From: Candidatus Dormiibacterota bacterium | GTDB taxonomy: Bacteria; Chloroflexota; Dormibacteria; Dormibacterales; Dormibacteraceae | DNA length: 21,709 bases | Assembly: GCA_955652585.1 (NCBI GenBank) | Contig: CATPBF010000173.1 | Span: forward strand, 1 to 21,709 | Direction of reading: 5' to 3' | Part shown: piece after piece, positions 6,691 to 14,077 of the stretch | Position numbering within the stretch: position 1 is the first letter of the stretch | Layout: each line of letters opens with the position of its first letter | The notes under the pieces: model-generated | The model's database searches: none | The model's input: the letters and a program-made list of their open reading frames with translations, nothing else | Told to the model about the DNA's origin: nothing | Position numbers and translations under genes: made by a program

Positions 6691-8307
6691 ATGCTGAAGA
6701 ACACAAGACTGGTAGTCGCTGCCCTGGCGGCGATCGCGTTGGTGCTCGGCGGACTGATCTATCGCGACGTTTTCGTCGGCACCAAGAACGCCGGCAACGC
6801 GGTCAACCTCTACACCGTCGCTCGGCGAACCGTGACCGCGAGTGTCACCGGCACCGGCAACCTCGTGCCGATGCAGCAGGCGAACGTGAGCTTCAAGGTC
6901 AGCGGGTCATTGACCGAGATCGATGTGCGCGTCGGCGATCACGTGGCCGCGGGACAGGTTCTGGCCAGGATCGACCCGACTCCGGAACAGAATGCCGTTG
7001 CCAGCGCACAGGCCAATCTGGCCATCGCCGACGCGAACCTCCAATCGGCCGAGACGCCGCTCACCGCAAGCCAGATCACCCAGCTTCGAGATAACGTCGC
7101 CAACGCCCAGCAGTCATACAACGACACCGTCGTTTCCGTGAACGCCACCAACACCCAGGACGCGAATCAAGTTACCGCGGATCAGAACCAGCTGACCACG
7201 GACCAGCAATCGCTGACGTTCAACGCTGCCTACCAGGCGGCCAAGCAGAATCTCACGACCGACCAGACCCTGCTCCAGACAGCCATCACTCAATTCGACG
7301 CCGACGGGTGCAAGAGCCAGACCTACCCCTATTCAGGGGCATGCGTGGCTGACTTCACCGCGGTCTCGGCCGCCCAGAGCAAGGTCAACGCAGACCAGGT
7401 GGCTGTCAACGGATACACCGTTCAGGTCAACTCCGACCAAACCAAGCTCAACCAGGACACGGCCAAGCAGCAAGCAGATGCGAGCAGCGGCCAGCGCAGC
7501 ATCAACCAGGCCTCGGCATCGTTGACGAGCGCGCAGGACAACCTGAATACGCAGACGGAGAGCAAGCCCAACCAGATTCTTTCGGCCCAGGCGCAGGTGG
7601 CGAGCGCGCAGGCCACAGTTCAGACGGCTCAGCAGAACCTGGCCAACACCACGCTCGTCGCCCCGATGGAAGGCGTCGTCAACAGCATCAACGGCGTCGT
7701 CGGAGAAACCGCCATCACTGGGTCCGGCACCACCCAGGAGGCTCCGGGGACGCAGGCTCCACTGCCCACCACCGGAGCGTCGAGCGCCTTCATGGTCATC
7801 GGCAACGTCAGCGCGATGGAGGTCGTCATCCCGTTTGCAGAATCTGACGCCTCCAGGCTGGCGTTCAACCAGGACACCATGGTCACGTTCGATGCCGTTC
7901 CGAACCTGGCCATCAGCGGGCACGTCGTCGCGGTGGCGAGCGCGGCGACCGTGCAGAGCGGGGTCGTCAACTACTACGCGACTGTGGCGCTGAATCAGAC
8001 CAATCCGGCGCTCAAGCAAGGCATGACCACCAACGCGACCGTCACCGTAAGCAAGGCGGCGAATGCCATCGTCGTGCCCAACCTGTCCATCACCAGGCTC
8101 GGCGGCCAGGCCTACGTCAACGTCTATGTCGGCGGCAAGCAGATCCAGACGATGATCCAGACCGGCGTCGTCGGCGACCAGTACACAGAGGTCACGGGCG
8201 GTCTCAACGAGGGCGCCGAGGTCGTCATCCCCACGCTCAAGGTGTCGTCGACCTCGAGTGGCGGCAACCGACTCGGAGGCGGCGGGGGCGTCCGCATCGG
8301 CGGATGA
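6691..8307 (+). CDS. MacA/HlyD-like membrane-fusion (adaptor) protein of an ABC exporter
   Basis: A 538-residue adaptor starting at ATG 6691, set by GGAGG at 6676-6680. Order: N-terminal membrane anchor (about 7-27), first lipoyl half (60-95, VSFKVSGSLTEIDVRVGDHV), a very long alpha-hairpin (about 96-322), second lipoyl half (322-345, LVAPMEGVVNSINGVVGE), beta-barrel (about 366-455) and membrane-proximal domain (456-515), ending in a Gly-rich tail. The hairpin is Gln/Asn/Asp-rich with repeated DQxxL units, and at about 225 residues it is much longer than in E. coli MacA. Cys207 and Cys218 near its tip could form a disulfide. It should link the MacB-type pump to an external partner. The stop overlaps the ATPase start by 4 nt. 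Confidence 0.9.
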   Translation: MLKNTRLVVAALAAIALVLGGLIYRDVFVGTKNAGNAVNLYTVARRTVTASVTGTGNLVPMQQANVSFKVSGSLTEIDVRVGDHVAAGQVLARIDPTPEQNAVASAQANLAIADANLQSAETPLTASQITQLRDNVANAQQSYNDTVVSVNATNTQDANQVTADQNQLTTDQQSLTFNAAYQAAKQNLTTDQTLLQTAITQFDADGCKSQTYPYSGACVADFTAVSAAQSKVNADQVAVNGYTVQVNSDQTKLNQDTAKQQADASSGQRSINQASASLTSAQDNLNTQTESKPNQILSAQAQVASAQATVQTAQQNLANTTLVAPMEGVVNSINGVVGETAITGSGTTQEAPGTQAPLPTTGASSAFMVIGNVSAMEVVIPFAESDASRLAFNQDTMVTFDAVPNLAISGHVVAVASAATVQSGVVNYYATVALNQTNPALKQGMTTNATVTVSKAANAIVVPNLSITRLGGQAYVNVYVGGKQIQTMIQTGVVGDQYTEVTGGLNEGAEVVIPTLKVSSTSSGGNRLGGGGGVRIGG

Positions 8308-8981
8308 TCAAGCTGGAGGCGGTCTCCAAGACCTACCGCATGGGTAAGGTCGAGGTGCAAGCCCTGCGCGGCGTCGACCTCCTCGTCGAGAGCGGGGAGT
8401 TCGTCGCCATCATGGGCGCCAGCGGATCGGGCAAGTCGACCCTCATGAACATCATCGGGTGCCTGGACGTGCCGACGAGCGGTCGATATTTCCTGGACGG
8501 CACAGATGTCGCCAGGCTCGACGACGACCAGCTCGCGATCATCCGCAACCGCAAGATCGGTTTCGTCTTCCAGAGCTTCAACCTGATCCCGAGGACGACC
8601 GCCCTGCACAACGTCGAGATGCCGCTCATCTACGCCGGCGCGCAGAATCGCCGTCCCAGAGCACTGGAGGCACTCGAGTCGGTCGGGCTCGCGGACCGCG
8701 CCGGCCACCAGCCGACCGAGCTTTCCGGCGGTCAGCAGCAGCGTGCCGCCATCGCGCGCGCGCTCGTCACCAACCCGGCGATCCTGCTCGCCGACGAGCC
8801 CACCGGCAACCTCGACAGCGCGTCGAGCGTCGAGATCATGAAGCTGCTCACTGAGCTCAACGAGGAGCAGGCGCGCACCATCGTCCTGATCACCCACGAA
8901 CGCGACGTCGCGGCGTTTGCCAAACGGATCGTCGAGCTGCGAGATGGCCTCATCGTCACCGACGAGCGCCGGGCAGCATGA
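8304..8981 (+). CDS. MacB/LolD-type ABC transporter ATP-binding protein
   Basis: A 225-residue nucleotide-binding subunit with every required motif: Walker A GASGSGKST (38-46), Q-loop FVFQSFNLIP (Gln90), signature LSGGQQQR (140-147), Walker B ILLADEPTGNLD (160-171) and switch histidine ITHE (His198). The FVFQSFNLIPRTTALHNVEMP and DEPTGNLDS wording is typical of the MacB/LolD/FtsE group, whose ATP use drives mechanotransmission rather than classical transport through the membrane. It overlaps the adaptor before it and the permease after it by 4 nt each, so the three should form one complex. The separate ATPase and permease genes contrast with the fused E. coli MacB. Confidence 0.95.
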   Translation: MIKLEAVSKTYRMGKVEVQALRGVDLLVESGEFVAIMGASGSGKSTLMNIIGCLDVPTSGRYFLDGTDVARLDDDQLAIIRNRKIGFVFQSFNLIPRTTALHNVEMPLIYAGAQNRRPRALEALESVGLADRAGHQPTELSGGQQQRAAIARALVTNPAILLADEPTGNLDSASSVEIMKLLTELNEEQARTIVLITHERDVAAFAKRIVELRDGLIVTDERRAA

Positions 8982-10225
8982 ACATCTTCGAAGCGCTGCG
9001 TGTCGCCTTCGCCGGCCTGCTGGCCAACCGGCTGCGCAGCTCGTTGACCATGCTCGGGATCCTCATCGGCGTCGCCGCCGTGATCCTTTTGGTCGCGGTC
9101 GGTAATGGCGCCAGCGTTCAGATCAACAACCAGATCCAGTCCCTCGGCGCCAACGTCATCTTCGTCTACCCGTCGAACGCCAGAGGGACGGGCGGCGTCT
9201 CCCAAGGTTTCGGCACCAGCCAGACCCTGTCCATGGCCGACGTCGACGCCATCAACAGCCGTCAGCAGGATCCCGACATCGTGGCTGCGATTCCGATTGC
9301 GCAGAGCGGCGGCCAGATCACGTTTGCGAACCAGAACTACTTCGCCCCCACCACCGGCACCACGGTCGAATTCCCGCAGGTGCGCGACTACCAGATCGCC
9401 GAGGGCTCCTTCTTCACGCAAGACGACGTCACGTCGCAGCATCGAGTTGTCGTGCTGGGCTCGACAGTCGTCACCAATCTCTTCGGTACCACCGACCCGG
9501 TCGGCCAGACGATCAAGATCAACCGCCAGAGCTTTCGGGTCATCGGCGTCTTTGCGGCCAAGGGCGGCTCGGGGCTCGGGTCTCAGGACAATGTCGTGGT
9601 CGCGCCGATCACCGCCGTGTGGGCGTACCTGAGTGGCGGACGCGGCAAGAACATCAGCCAGATCGTCGCCTCTGCATCGTCTGCGAGCACGGTCACGCAG
9701 GCCGAAACCGAGCTCACCACGATCCTGCTGCAGCGCCACCAGATCTCCGATCCGGCGCAAGCCGACTTCCAGCTGCAGAGCCAGCAGGACATCCTGAACC
9801 AGGCCAACTCGATCGCGACCGCGCTCACGCTCGTGCTCGGAGCCATCGCCGGCATATCCCTGGTCGTGGGCGGGATCGGAATCATGAACATCATGCTGGT
9901 CACCGTCACCGAGCGCACTCGCGAGATCGGGATCCGCAAAGCGATCGGCGCGCGGTGGCGTGATGTGCTCACGCAGTTCTTGATCGAGGCCATGGTCCTG
10001 AGCGGCCTGGGCGGGGCGCTGGGGATCGCCCTCGGAACTCTTCTCGCGGTCGAAGCACCGCACGTTCCAGCCATCGCCGGCTCGACCTTTCCGCCGCCGG
10101 TCGTCTCGATTCCGTCGGTGCTGCTGGCCTTCGGGGTTTCCGTCGGCATCGGCCTGTTCTTCGGCATCTATCCGGCCAACCGCGCCGCTCGCCTGCATCC
10201 GATCGAAGCCCTGAGACACGAGTAG
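8978..10225 (+). CDS. MacB-type ABC transporter permease (MacB_PCD plus FtsX domains)
   Basis: A 415-residue permease with the MacB plan. The first helix (about 24-42, LTMLGILIGVAAVILLVAVG) is followed by a large external domain (about 45-275), then three helices (about 281-309, 334-358, 378-398). Family signatures are clear: GIMNIMLVTVTERTREIGIRK after helix 2, GARWRDVLTQFLIEA, and the ending GIYPANRAARLHPIEALRHE. In relatives the external domain moves on ATP binding and works with a periplasmic or cell-surface adaptor to expel peptides, macrolides or signals. It overlaps the ATPase gene by 4 nt. No outer-membrane TolC-like gene is seen nearby, so export may be across one membrane. Confidence 0.95.
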   Translation: MNIFEALRVAFAGLLANRLRSSLTMLGILIGVAAVILLVAVGNGASVQINNQIQSLGANVIFVYPSNARGTGGVSQGFGTSQTLSMADVDAINSRQQDPDIVAAIPIAQSGGQITFANQNYFAPTTGTTVEFPQVRDYQIAEGSFFTQDDVTSQHRVVVLGSTVVTNLFGTTDPVGQTIKINRQSFRVIGVFAAKGGSGLGSQDNVVVAPITAVWAYLSGGRGKNISQIVASASSASTVTQAETELTTILLQRHQISDPAQADFQLQSQQDILNQANSIATALTLVLGAIAGISLVVGGIGIMNIMLVTVTERTREIGIRKAIGARWRDVLTQFLIEAMVLSGLGGALGIALGTLLAVEAPHVPAIAGSTFPPPVVSIPSVLLAFGVSVGIGLFFGIYPANRAARLHPIEALRHE

Positions 10226-10237
10226 AGGAGCAAATTG

Positions 10238-10732
10238 ATGAAAACGTATGTGGTCGCACTGATTGTCGTCGTCGGTGTGCTGGGTGGGTTCTACGGCGGT
10301 TACAAAGTCGGCCAAAACAACGTCAGCGCCAGCACGTCTACGGCGGGCACCCGAGCCAACACCGGTTCTGGCTCGAACGCTTTCACAGGTGGTAGAGGTG
10401 CGGGCGCGGTGTGTCCGTCACCCGGCGCGACGCCGGCGGCCGGCACCGTAAGCGTGGCTCGGGGCACGGTGGCCAATCTCGGAGGCACGACGATGACCGT
10501 GACCAACACCAACTGCGAGGTGAAGGTGACGTTCGGCCCGACCGTCACCATCTCGAAGCAAGCGCTCGGCTCGACATCCGACCTGCAGGACAACCAGACG
10601 GTGACCATCACAGGAACCCGGCAGGCTGACGGCTCGATCCTGGCCCAGACGATCCAGATCGGTCCGGCCGGCGGCGGCGTTCGCACAGGAACAGGCGGCG
10701 GCACCCCGGGCACTGGCGGCGGAGGAGGATAG
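10238..10732 (+). CDS. DUF5666-like anchored protein with Gly-rich tail
   Basis: A 164-residue protein with AGAGGAG at 10224-10230 just before ATG 10238. One N-terminal membrane segment (about 4-22) acts as anchor or signal. A low-complexity Ser/Thr/Gly linker follows (30-65), then a small beta-rich domain (about 68-142: TVSVARGTVANLGGTTMTVT and later VTITGTRQADGSILAQTIQI) that looks like the DUF5666/OB-type fold. The tail is nearly all Gly, Thr and Pro. It lies 12 nt after the permease stop, so it belongs to the transporter unit. It might be an exported cargo, an outer adaptor part or a surface sensor. The adaptor's tail shares the Gly-rich GGGVR ending. Confidence 0.78.
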   Translation: MKTYVVALIVVVGVLGGFYGGYKVGQNNVSASTSTAGTRANTGSGSNAFTGGRGAGAVCPSPGATPAAGTVSVARGTVANLGGTTMTVTNTNCEVKVTFGPTVTISKQALGSTSDLQDNQTVTITGTRQADGSILAQTIQIGPAGGGVRTGTGGGTPGTGGGGG

Positions 10733-10741
10733 CGGTCCAGC

Positions 10742-10927
10742 GTGTCCACCCGCCTTGTCTGGGCCCTGGTCGCTTTGATACTCGGCCTCGCGGGCTGGTT
10801 GATGCTGCTCAACAGGGTGCTCGGCATCTCGGGGTACGTCGTCGTTGGCGTCGGCGTTGGGATTGGGTGCGCCGTCGTCGGCAGCCTCGCGCACCATGCT
10901 CTGGCGGGCCCGAGGGAACGGTTGTGA
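10742..10927 (+). CDS. Small two-helix membrane protein
   Basis: A 61-residue product from a GTG at 10742, preceded by a GGAGGAGG run about 13 nt upstream (inside the previous gene's glycine codons). Two hydrophobic segments (about 5-23 and 31-54, the second rich in Gly and Val) are separated by LNRVLGISG, and the tail is basic (AGPRERL). No family is recognised. It is the last of the sigma-to-transporter run and ends 1 nt before the convergent GNAT gene's stop. The hydrophobic pattern, good spacing and lack of a competing frame support it, but a gene this short is less certain than its neighbours. Confidence 0.5.
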   Translation: MSTRLVWALVALILGLAGWLMLLNRVLGISGYVVVGVGVGIGCAVVGSLAHHALAGPRERL

Positions 10928-10928
10928 G

Positions 10929-11444
10929 CTAGGAGCCTCCCATCGGCTTTTCGTACCAGCTGACATCCCAGTAGCGGTCGAACTTGCGCCCTTGCTCCGT
11001 GAAATGGGCGACCCGCTTGAAGCCAATCCGCTCGTGGAGTGCAATCGAGGCCTGGTTCGGCAGGGCGATCCCCGCGTACGCCCGATGCACGTCCTCCCGC
11101 TGCAATTGCTTGAAGAGCTCTTCGTAAAGTTTGGTTCCAATGCCGCGCCCGACCGCGTCGGGAGCGAGGTAGATGCTGGTCTCGACGGAGGTCTCGTAGG
11201 CGGGCTTGGGCCGCCAGCGACTACTCGAGGCGTAGCCGATGACCGTGGCATCCGAAACTCCCACCAGGACCCGATACCGGCCGGTGTTGTCGTAGTGACC
11301 AAACCACTCGTGCCGCGCCTCGATCGTCATCGGCTCGATGTCAAACGTGAAGTGAGTCTCGACTACGTACCGGTTGTAGATGTCATTGAGCTGGCCAAGG
11401 TCCTGTAGCGTAGCCTGCCGCACGCTGACTTTGCCGTTGCTCAA
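10929..11444 (-). CDS. GNAT N-acetyltransferase, phosphinothricin acetyltransferase-like
   Basis: A 171-residue GNAT enzyme that should transfer acetyl from acetyl-CoA to an amine. The acetyl-CoA loop is seen in YLAPDAVGRGIGTKLYEEL (about 91-109). The N-terminal LGQLNDIYNRYVVETHFTFD and the C-terminal PNQASIALHERIGFKRVAHF segments are characteristic of the phosphinothricin/methionine-sulfoximine (Pat/Bar/MddA) subgroup. The longest frame starts at TTG 11444; a GTG at 11423, giving a start just before RQATLQDL, is an equally reasonable choice. It stands alone on the minus strand, divergent from folB by 92 bp and convergent with the transporter run. The actual acceptor could be an amino-acid analogue or a xenobiotic. 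Confidence 0.9.
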   Translation of the reverse strand: MSNGKVSVRQATLQDLGQLNDIYNRYVVETHFTFDIEPMTIEARHEWFGHYDNTGRYRVLVGVSDATVIGYASSSRWRPKPAYETSVETSIYLAPDAVGRGIGTKLYEELFKQLQREDVHRAYAGIALPNQASIALHERIGFKRVAHFTEQGRKFDRYWDVSWYEKPMGGS

Positions 11445-11524
11445 TTGCGAGCGCTCTGCTTTCGATCCACGGCACCAAGTCTATTCAGGCCGCTCACAGC
11501 AAGTGGTCCAGGCGCGGCTACCGC

Positions 11525-11537
11525 CAGAATTGCCGTG
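11525..11537 (+). promoter_or_regulatory. Possible -10 element for leaderless folB mRNA
   Basis: CAGAAT (11525-11530) sits 6 nt before the GTG start of folB, and no purine-rich ribosome-binding site is visible. The position fits a -10 element whose transcription start is at or beside the start codon. No convincing -35 is seen. It resembles the GASAAT boxes before folD and folC. Prediction only. Confidence 0.35.
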
Positions 11538-11893
11538 TGGATCGGATCGTGCTCCAGGGCATCTCGTTCAGCGGTCGGCACGGAGTTGGCGCCGCAGAGC
11601 GTGAACACGCCCAACGCTTCAAGGTCGACATCGAAGTGGACGTCGACCTGGCGGAAGCGGGGCGGACGGACCGGCTCGAGGACACCATTGACTACAGGCA
11701 GGTGAGGGCAATCGCAAAGGACACGATCGAGGGTGAATCGGTGACGTTGATCGAGACCCTGGCCACCCGCATCGCGGAAGGTGTTCTCGCCTTGCCGAAG
11801 GTCGAGGCCGTGACGGTACGCGTTGCCAAACGGCCGGCCAGCATGTCGCCCATCGAGGCTGCGGCCGTGCACATTAGTAGGACGCGCGCATGA
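11537..11893 (+). CDS. folB: Dihydroneopterin aldolase
   Basis: A 118-residue FolB, the usual size. It converts 7,8-dihydroneopterin to 6-hydroxymethyl-dihydropterin and glycolaldehyde in folate synthesis, and acts as an octamer in the cytosol. Visible residues are Glu21 in GVGAAEREHAQRF, Tyr53 in TIDYRQV, Glu73 in TLIETLA (pterin anchor) and Lys98 in VAKRPASM, matching the known active-site set. It starts at GTG 11537 with MDRIVLQGISFSGRHG. The last 4 nt overlap larC (ATGA), so the two are co-translated. FolK and FolP, the next pathway steps, are not in the window; FolD and FolC are. Confidence 0.94.
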   Translation: MDRIVLQGISFSGRHGVGAAEREHAQRFKVDIEVDVDLAEAGRTDRLEDTIDYRQVRAIAKDTIEGESVTLIETLATRIAEGVLALPKVEAVTVRVAKRPASMSPIEAAAVHISRTRA

Positions 11894-13044
11894 CGATCGC
11901 TTATTTCGACTGCTTCGCGGGCATCTCCGGGGACATGACGCTGGGTGCGCTCCTCGACGCCGGCGCCGACCGCAACCTCCTGGACGCCACGGTCGAAGCG
12001 CTGCGCCTTGGCGACGAGGTCAGCGTCGACGTGAGGCACGAGCAGCGCGGGCATGCGGGCGGCACGCGGGTCGTCGTCCAGACCCGTGACGGCATCGATC
12101 GCACTGTGGCTGATCTGCGGGCCGCCGTCGCCGCGGCCGAAGTCCCTGATGAGGTCAAGCGCCCGGCTCTTAGCGCGCTCGAGCGCCTGGGTCGCGCGGA
12201 GGCGAGGCTTCACGATCTTCCCGAGTCGAAGCTTCACCTCCACGAGCTCGGTGGCGCCGATACCATGGTCGACCTGGTCGGTGCTTTCTGGCTCCTCCAC
12301 AACCTGAGCGTTGTGCAGGTATACGCGTCGGCGCTACCCGCTCCAAGCGGCCGAGCCGGCCAAATGCCTCTGCCCGCGCCCGCGAGCATGCGCGTGCTCG
12401 AAGGTACCGGCGCGACGTTCCAGGCCACTGACGAAGTGCGCGAACTGGTCACGCCGACCGGAGCCGCGATCCTCGCTGTCGCCGCCAAGTTCAGCCGCCC
12501 GGCGATGTCGCTGCAATCGATCGGGTATGGGATCGGCGCGCGGGAGGTCCCCGGCAATGCACTGGCCGTATGGATCGGCGAAGAGGTCGCCGCGCAGACG
12601 GGAGTGACAATGATCGAGACCAACATCGACGATATGGCGGCCACCCTGGTCGCCGCCCTCTGCGAAGACTTGATGGCGCTCGGCGCGCTTGACGTGAGCG
12701 TCTTGCCGGCCGTGATGAAGAAAGGCCGCCCTGGTCACCTGCTGGCAGTCTTGGCGACGCCCGACACCGCGGCGATGCTCACCGATCACCTCCTTCGTCA
12801 CAGCACCACCCTCGGCGTGCGGCTCACGAACGCGGATCGTGTCATCGCCCAGCGCCGGATGATCGAGGTAAAGACGGAATTCGGTGTCGCCCGGGCGAAG
12901 GTCAAGGAGATCGGGGGCAAGGCCATCGATGTTGCGCCTGAGTACGAGGACTGCCGCCGGCTGGCCCGCGAGTCAGGCCGCGATCTGGGCGCGGTCATGC
13001 GCGCTGTGACCGGGGCGGCGAGAAAGGAATTGGGGCTGGACTAG
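11890..13044 (+). CDS. larC: Nickel-pincer cofactor biosynthesis protein LarC (former DUF111)
   Basis: A 384-residue LarC, the CTP-dependent nickel insertase (cyclometallase) that loads nickel into the pyridinium bis-thiocarboxylate cofactor used by lactate racemase and related LarA enzymes. Family motifs in order: FDCFAGISGDMTLGALLDAG (6-25), HLHELGGADTMVDLVGAF, the PxP segment LPAPSGRAGQMPLPAPAS, ELVTPTGAAIL, ETNIDDMAATLV, and VMKKGRPGHLLAVLATP. Unlike the split larC1/larC2 of Lactiplantibacillus, this is one uninterrupted frame. It overlaps folB by 4 nt and is followed 45 nt later by folD. LarA, LarB and LarE are not present here, so its partners must be elsewhere. Its place inside a folate cluster is unusual. 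Confidence 0.93.
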   Translation: MTIAYFDCFAGISGDMTLGALLDAGADRNLLDATVEALRLGDEVSVDVRHEQRGHAGGTRVVVQTRDGIDRTVADLRAAVAAAEVPDEVKRPALSALERLGRAEARLHDLPESKLHLHELGGADTMVDLVGAFWLLHNLSVVQVYASALPAPSGRAGQMPLPAPASMRVLEGTGATFQATDEVRELVTPTGAAILAVAAKFSRPAMSLQSIGYGIGAREVPGNALAVWIGEEVAAQTGVTMIETNIDDMAATLVAALCEDLMALGALDVSVLPAVMKKGRPGHLLAVLATPDTAAMLTDHLLRHSTTLGVRLTNADRVIAQRRMIEVKTEFGVARAKVKEIGGKAIDVAPEYEDCRRLARESGRDLGAVMRAVTGAARKELGLD

Positions 13045-13071
13045 GCGCGTCAAAGCAGGGCCTGTCAGGCA

Positions 13072-13090
13072 CCCGCGACAATTAGTGATG
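13072..13090 (+). promoter_or_regulatory. folD start box (shared with folC), probable leaderless promoter -10
   Basis: CCCGCGACAATTAGTG (13072-13087) lies immediately before the folD GTG at 13090. The same 16-mer with two changes precedes folC at 14060-14075. GACAAT (13077-13082) is 7 nt from the start codon, where a -10 element for a leaderless message would lie. GCAGGG (13055-13060) is 16 nt upstream, and folC has GCAGGG at 17 nt. No Shine-Dalgarno is seen. A short palindrome CCTGTCAGG (13061-13069) lies between. The similarity is read directly; promoter function is inferred. Confidence 0.45.
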
Positions 13091-13941
13091 TGACCGCGCG
13101 AAAGCTGGACGGCAAGGCTGTGGCGCAGCAAATCCTCGATGACATCGCCACCAAGGTGGGCGCTAGGGTGGCGATGGGCAAACCGCGGCCAAAGCTGGCG
13201 ACGATCATCGTGGGCGACAACCCTGCCTCAGCGCTATACGTACGCAGCAAGCAAAAGAATGCACGGCAGGTCGGCATTGATTCTGTTGACCACCGGCTGC
13301 CAACCGAGACATCGACCGAGCAGCTGGTGGAGCTGATCGGCACCCTGAATCGGGATGAATCTGTCAGCGGCATCCTGGTGCAGCAACCGCTGCCGATGCA
13401 CATCGATCTGGTTTCGGTTGTGATCGCGGTTGAGCCGGTCAAGGACGTCGATGGATTCCATCCTTTTAACGCGGGCCTGGTCGCTCAGGGCCTGCCAGGC
13501 GGAATCGAGCCGTGCACACCGAGCGGTATCGTCGAGCTCCTGGATCGCGGCGGGGTGCGCATCGAGGGCGCCAATGCGGTGGTGGTCGGCAGAAGCAACA
13601 TCGTCGGCAAGCCAACCGCACTGCTTCTACTCAAACGGAACGCCACGGTGACCGTCTGCCACACACGGACCAAAGACCTTGCCGGCCACACCAGAAATGC
13701 AGATATCCTCGTGGCCGCGGCGGGCCAGCCCAATCTGATCACCAAGGACATGGTCAAGGCTGGCGCGGCGGTCGTCGACGTGAGCACGAATCGCGCCGAT
13801 GGGATGCAAGTCGGTGACCTGGGTCCAGGGGTGGAAGAGGTTGCGGGATGGCTCACGCCGAATCCAGGCGGCGTAGGGCCGATGACCCGGGCGATGCTGG
13901 TGCGAAACACCTACGAGGCCGAGGTCCGCCGACGCCCATAA
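13090..13941 (+). CDS. folD: Bifunctional methylenetetrahydrofolate dehydrogenase / methenyltetrahydrofolate cyclohydrolase
   Basis: A 283-residue FolD of normal length. It interconverts 5,10-methylene-, 5,10-methenyl- and 10-formyl-tetrahydrofolate using NADP(H), supplying one-carbon units. Catalytic residues are present: Tyr50 and Lys54 in ALYVRSKQKNA, Gln98 in ILVQQPLP and Asp121 in KDVDGFHP. The nucleotide-binding signature is VVVGRSNIVGKPTALLLL (164-181), followed by VTVCHTRT and the C-terminal TPNPGGVGPMTRAMLVRNT. The GTG at 13090 is the start; an ATG two bases earlier is out of frame and stops at once. It lies between larC and folC, as part of a folate supply cluster. Confidence 0.96.
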   Translation: MTARKLDGKAVAQQILDDIATKVGARVAMGKPRPKLATIIVGDNPASALYVRSKQKNARQVGIDSVDHRLPTETSTEQLVELIGTLNRDESVSGILVQQPLPMHIDLVSVVIAVEPVKDVDGFHPFNAGLVAQGLPGGIEPCTPSGIVELLDRGGVRIEGANAVVVGRSNIVGKPTALLLLKRNATVTVCHTRTKDLAGHTRNADILVAAAGQPNLITKDMVKAGAAVVDVSTNRADGMQVGDLGPGVEEVAGWLTPNPGGVGPMTRAMLVRNTYEAEVRRRP

Positions 13942-13946
13942 CGGGG

Positions 13947-14031
13947 CCTTTACAAGCAGGGTTGGCGCTACCGCGAGCTCGTGATTGAATCCGAACGCTA
14001 GGTCGGTTGGGCTCTGGGGGAGGGAGGGCCC
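13947..14031 (+). promoter_or_regulatory. Composite promoter/G-rich leader element, copy 2 (between folD and folC)
   Basis: Second copy. The upstream box is CCTTTACAAGCAGGGTTG (13947-13964), containing TTGGCG (13962-13967). It is followed by a 17-bp spacer and TTGAAT (13985-13990), a weaker -10. The G-rich part is GGGCTC (14009-14014), GGGGGAGGG (14016-14024) and GGGCCC (14026-14031). GGGCTC and GGGCCC pair, with one G-U, around the G-rich loop. Further G-runs follow to 14048. The trailing GGGAAGGG piece of copies 1 and 3 is missing, so this copy is shortened at its end. It lies wholly between folD's stop and folC's start, 46 nt before the latter. Confidence 0.55.
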
Positions 14032-14059
14032 CCGAGGGTGGGCAGGGGATTTTCAGAAG

Positions 14060-14077
14060 CCCGCGAGAATTAGCGCG
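14060..14077 (+). promoter_or_regulatory. folC start box, probable leaderless promoter -10
   Basis: CCCGCGAGAATTAGCG (14060-14075) matches the folD start box at 14 of 16 positions. GAGAAT (14065-14070) is 6 nt before the folC GTG and GCAGGG (14042-14047) lies 17 nt before it. The gene may thus have two promoters, this one and the copy-2 element just upstream. Function inferred from position and from the folD match. Confidence 0.45.

Noticed and set aside
8732..10315. Long minus-strand open frame (527 codons) across the ABC ATPase and permease genes
   Set aside because: It is the antisense of two unmistakable genes, and its translation is a low-complexity Asp/Arg/Gly-rich string with no family pattern; high GC creates such frames.
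13055..13066. AAGCAGGG before folD as a fourth composite element
   Set aside because: Only this piece of the box is present; the TTG-17-TANNNT geometry and the G-rich block are missing, so I treat it only as part of the folD start region.
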